Origin: Bacteroides sp.
GTDB lineage: Bacteria; Bacteroidota; Bacteroidia; Bacteroidales; Muribaculaceae
Assembly: GCA_014802265.1 (NCBI GenBank)
Contig: JAAVCP010000029.1
Span: forward strand, 1 to 64,000
Direction of reading: 5' to 3'
Length of the DNA stretch: 64,000 nucleotides
Under the pieces are notes generated by a model. That model ran no database searches, had not been told where the DNA came from, and worked only from the letters and a program-made list of their open reading frames with translations. Both the position numbers and the translations under genes were made by a program. Below are positions 61,237 through 64,000 of this stretch, piece after piece (position 1 is the stretch's first letter; each line of letters opens with the position of its first letter).

Positions 61237-63135
61237 TCAGTCTCGTTCAAGATATGTAATGCCATAGAGACCGGATCGATAGTTATTGAGGAATTGGCGT
61301 CCCTCTTCCGGAGTAATGACTCCCTGTTTCATTGAGCGAGAAACCCAAGTTTCAAGATTACGTACGAGCTTCTTAGGGTTATATTCCACATAATCGAGCA
61401 CATCGGCGACCGGCTCACCGTCGATTATTTGCTCTATTTCGTAGCCATTTTTATTTACAGAGATATGGACTGCGGCAGTGTCGCCAAACAAGTTATGGAG
61501 ATCACCAAGAATTTCCTGATATGCACCGACGAGGAATACCCCTATATAGTAATGTTCGTTAGCCTTCAGTGCATGGACAGGAAGTGAGTAAGACATTCCT
61601 TGCGGAGATACGAATCGGTTGATCTTACCATCTGAATCGCATGTTATGTCTTGAATTGTACATCGGTGATTGGGTTTTTCATCTAAACGTTGCACAGGCA
61701 TAATGGGAAATACCTGGTCAATTGCCCAAGCATCAGTAAGGCTCTGAAATAATGAGAAGTTGCAGAAATATTTTTCAGGCAACATTTTATCAACTTTTTT
61801 TAATTCTTCCGGTGGATGCTTCATTGAGCGGGTAAGGTCATTGACATCACGAGCTACCGACCAGAATAATTTTTCGATTTGAGCACGAGTACGTAAGTCA
61901 AGAAGCCCAAGGCTGAAAAGTTCGAGTGCTTCCTCACGAATTTGAAGCGCGTCATGCCAATCTTCAAACATGCTCGTTGGATTGATACGGTCCCAAATAT
62001 TATAAAGTTCCTTAGTCAATTCATGAGAGTTCTTATCAATCTCTTCATTATCATTCCAAATTGGAAGTTGCGTGGTCTCCAACACCTCAATTATAAGCAC
62101 AGAGTGATGTGCCGTCAGAGAACGTCCACTTTCTGTAATAATATTAGGGTGGGGCAAATTATTCTTTTGGCAAACATCAACCAAAGCGGAAACAGAGTCA
62201 TTGACGTATTCCTGAATAGAATAATTCATTGAATTTTCACCCATTGATGAACGAGTGCCGTCGTAATCAACGCCAAGACCACCACCTATATCGACAAATT
62301 CAATGTTGAAGCCCAGCTTTGAAAGCTGCACATAAAATTGCATAGCTTCACGGAGGGCATTCTTAATGCGGCGAATTTTGGTGATCTGACTTCCAATGTG
62401 GAAATGAATGAGTTTAAGCGACTCAATCATTTTATTCTTTTCAAGAAAAGAAAGGGCATCAAGGAGTTCAGATGAATTAAGACCGAACTTACTGACATCA
62501 CCACCAGATTCCTCCCATTTACCGCTGCCGGAAGAAGAAAGTTTTATGCGAATTCCGATGTTAGGCATTATATTAAGACGCTTTGCCACATCAGAAATAA
62601 GTTTCAGTTCGTTGAGTTTTTCCACCACAAGGTAAATCCTACGTCCCATCTTTTGGGCAAGGAGAGCCAATTCTACATAATCTTCGTCTTTATATCCATT
62701 GCAGACGATAATAGATTTGGAATCGGGATTTACAGCCAAGACAGCATGGAGTTCCGGTTTAGAACCTGCCTCAAGTCCGATATTATATTTATTGCCATGA
62801 CTGACGATTTCTTCTACCACCTGGCGTATCTGGTTCACTTTGATAGGGTAGACGATAAAGTTCTTTCCCGAGTATTTATATTCGTCGGCAGCCTTCTTAA
62901 AACAGGAAGATATTTTTTGGATCCTATTATCAAGAATATCCGGGAACCGGAGAAGGACAGGAGCAGACACGTCACGGAGTTTTAGTTCATCCATTACAAC
63001 TTTAATATCTACAGGTGCACACCCTTCACGTGGTGTAACTTGCACATGTCCTTTCTCATTGATGGAGAAATAAGTCAGTCCCCATCCGCTGATATTGTAG
63101 ATTTCAGTTGAATCTTCAATACGCCATTTTCTCAT
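61237..63135 (-). CDS. speA: Biosynthetic arginine decarboxylase
   Basis: YPIKVNQIRQVVEEI, GLEAGSKPELHAVLAV, LIHFHIGSQITKIRRIKNALREA, DIGGGLGVDYDGT. Confidence 0.95.
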   Translation of the reverse strand: MRKWRIEDSTEIYNISGWGLTYFSINEKGHVQVTPREGCAPVDIKVVMDELKLRDVSAPVLLRFPDILDNRIQKISSCFKKAADEYKYSGKNFIVYPIKVNQIRQVVEEIVSHGNKYNIGLEAGSKPELHAVLAVNPDSKSIIVCNGYKDEDYVELALLAQKMGRRIYLVVEKLNELKLISDVAKRLNIMPNIGIRIKLSSSGSGKWEESGGDVSKFGLNSSELLDALSFLEKNKMIESLKLIHFHIGSQITKIRRIKNALREAMQFYVQLSKLGFNIEFVDIGGGLGVDYDGTRSSMGENSMNYSIQEYVNDSVSALVDVCQKNNLPHPNIITESGRSLTAHHSVLIIEVLETTQLPIWNDNEEIDKNSHELTKELYNIWDRINPTSMFEDWHDALQIREEALELFSLGLLDLRTRAQIEKLFWSVARDVNDLTRSMKHPPEELKKVDKMLPEKYFCNFSLFQSLTDAWAIDQVFPIMPVQRLDEKPNHRCTIQDITCDSDGKINRFVSPQGMSYSLPVHALKANEHYYIGVFLVGAYQEILGDLHNLFGDTAAVHISVNKNGYEIEQIIDGEPVADVLDYVEYNPKKLVRNLETWVSRSMKQGVITPEEGRQFLNNYRSGLYGITYLERD

Positions 63136-63189
63136 TCTATCGATATATTTTTACAGTATGTAGATTATATTATTGAAGTTTAGACAACT

Positions 63190-63513
63190 TCATTGTTTTC
63201 TTCCTAATATTTCAAAACGCTCGACAATTATTTCAGTCTTGCGTCTTAAAATTTTCATGCGGTCTTCATATTCGCGTGTGCGAAGATATCCCTCGGCATA
63301 GAGTTGAGTTCCCTTCCTAACATATCGCTCCACAATGGCAGCATTCTGACCACCAAATACCAGGGAATGCCATTCGGTTATCTCTGTACGTGAAGAGCCT
63401 CTTACTTCATTGGTAGCCAAAGAAAGATAGGCAACTGGATAATCTTTTTCCGGATACCTTACTTCAGGATCTGAGCCAACGTGACCAAGTAAAATTACTT
63501 TATTAACCGACAT
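63190..63513 (-). CDS. ssb: Single-stranded DNA-binding protein
   Basis: MSVNKVILLGHVGSDPEVRYPEKDYPVAYLSLATNE...EWHSLVFGGQNAAIVERYVRKGTQLYAEGYLRTREYED. Confidence 0.92.
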   Translation of the reverse strand: MSVNKVILLGHVGSDPEVRYPEKDYPVAYLSLATNEVRGSSRTEITEWHSLVFGGQNAAIVERYVRKGTQLYAEGYLRTREYEDRMKILRRKTEIIVERFEILGRKQ

Positions 63514-63524
63514 AGCTAAAAAAT

Positions 63525-64000
63525 TTAAGCGAACCAGGAAGTCTGTTTTGAACTCAGTGATTCAGAATCACCAAACACAGAAGATTTTAAATGAAGTCCA
63601 ACTTTCTCATGGAGAGCAAAGAGAAGATTGAGCATATGGACGGCATCACCCGCGCCTCCTCGCAAAAAGCCATCCGCCACTGTTTCAATTTCAATAAGAC
63701 CGGCTCCAGGTTTACAGAAAGAGACAACACATTTCTGCGTACCAGTCACTTCCTTGTCAGAAATCGGTTCCATAGTCATGAACGTGAAGTTGTGGTCATC
63801 ATAAATAGATTCAAAAAATTTGTTGACTTCCATAACAGAGAGGGGACATTTCATAGATACTTTTGCACGGATTCCTCTTTCGGAAACGCCTTTGGAATAT
63901 CTTATAGAAATTTTTCCTTCGAATCCAGTCTGATATTTTTTTATTTGGCGACAGATCTCTTCCTCTACTTTCTGCTTGGGGGGAAGTTTTAGAAAAGGAG
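63525..64000 (-). CDS. Partial N-acetyl-gamma-glutamyl-phosphate reductase-like C-terminus; continues past the right edge
   Basis: Frame is open to the window edge: ...PFLKLPPKQKVEEEICRQIKKYQTGFEGKISIRYSKGVSERGIRAKVSMKCPLSVMEVNKFFESIY...VADGFLRGGAGDAVHMLNLLFALHEKVGL; resembles the ArgC C-terminal [22 protein letters not shown] motif. Confidence 0.62.
   Translation of the reverse strand, partial: PFLKLPPKQKVEEEICRQIKKYQTGFEGKISIRYSKGVSERGIRAKVSMKCPLSVMEVNKFFESIYDDHNFTFMTMEPISDKEVTGTQKCVVSFCKPGAGLIEIETVADGFLRGGAGDAVHMLNLLFALHEKVGLHLKSSVFGDSESLSSKQTSWFA

Overview
The window reads as chromosome from a Bacteroidales bacterium, probably Muribaculaceae-like. The basis is family content plus TAnnTTTG-type promoters; taxonomy is inferred, not tested. 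From about 7 kb rightward it is mostly intact housekeeping and membrane genes: ECF sigma factors, prmA, prfC, a Fur-family regulator, an acyl-ACP thioesterase, a BamA/TamA-like protein, dnaG, dapA, a two-component pair, a TolC/HlyD/ABC/FtsX export operon, an SPFH protein, an M23 peptidase, glycerate kinase, a DEAD-box helicase, mtnN, a Dus enzyme, an FprA-type flavoprotein, rpe, ligA, truA, speA, ssb and an argC 3' end. The left 7 kb is an accessory region. It carries (i) a truncated Ser/Thr kinase fused to BspA-type leucine-rich repeats, which is absent from the ORF track because it runs off the left edge; (ii) an AAA ATPase + DUF4276-like + small-ORF operon; and (iii) a divergent Septu-like PtuA ATPase + HNH PtuB pair. 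Several of these genes, plus the next one (a YiiX-like hydrolase), each carry one or two inactivating lesions (TAA, TGA and TAG nonsense codons and short homopolymer frameshifts). I noticed nothing similar in the other ~57 kb. Other points of interest are a long, highly base-paired element in a ~650-nt intergenic region (32.1-32.76 kb) behind a consensus-like Bacteroidetes promoter, a perfect 58-bp palindrome after rpe, an unlisted 52-aa small protein, and probable leaderless starts for two genes.
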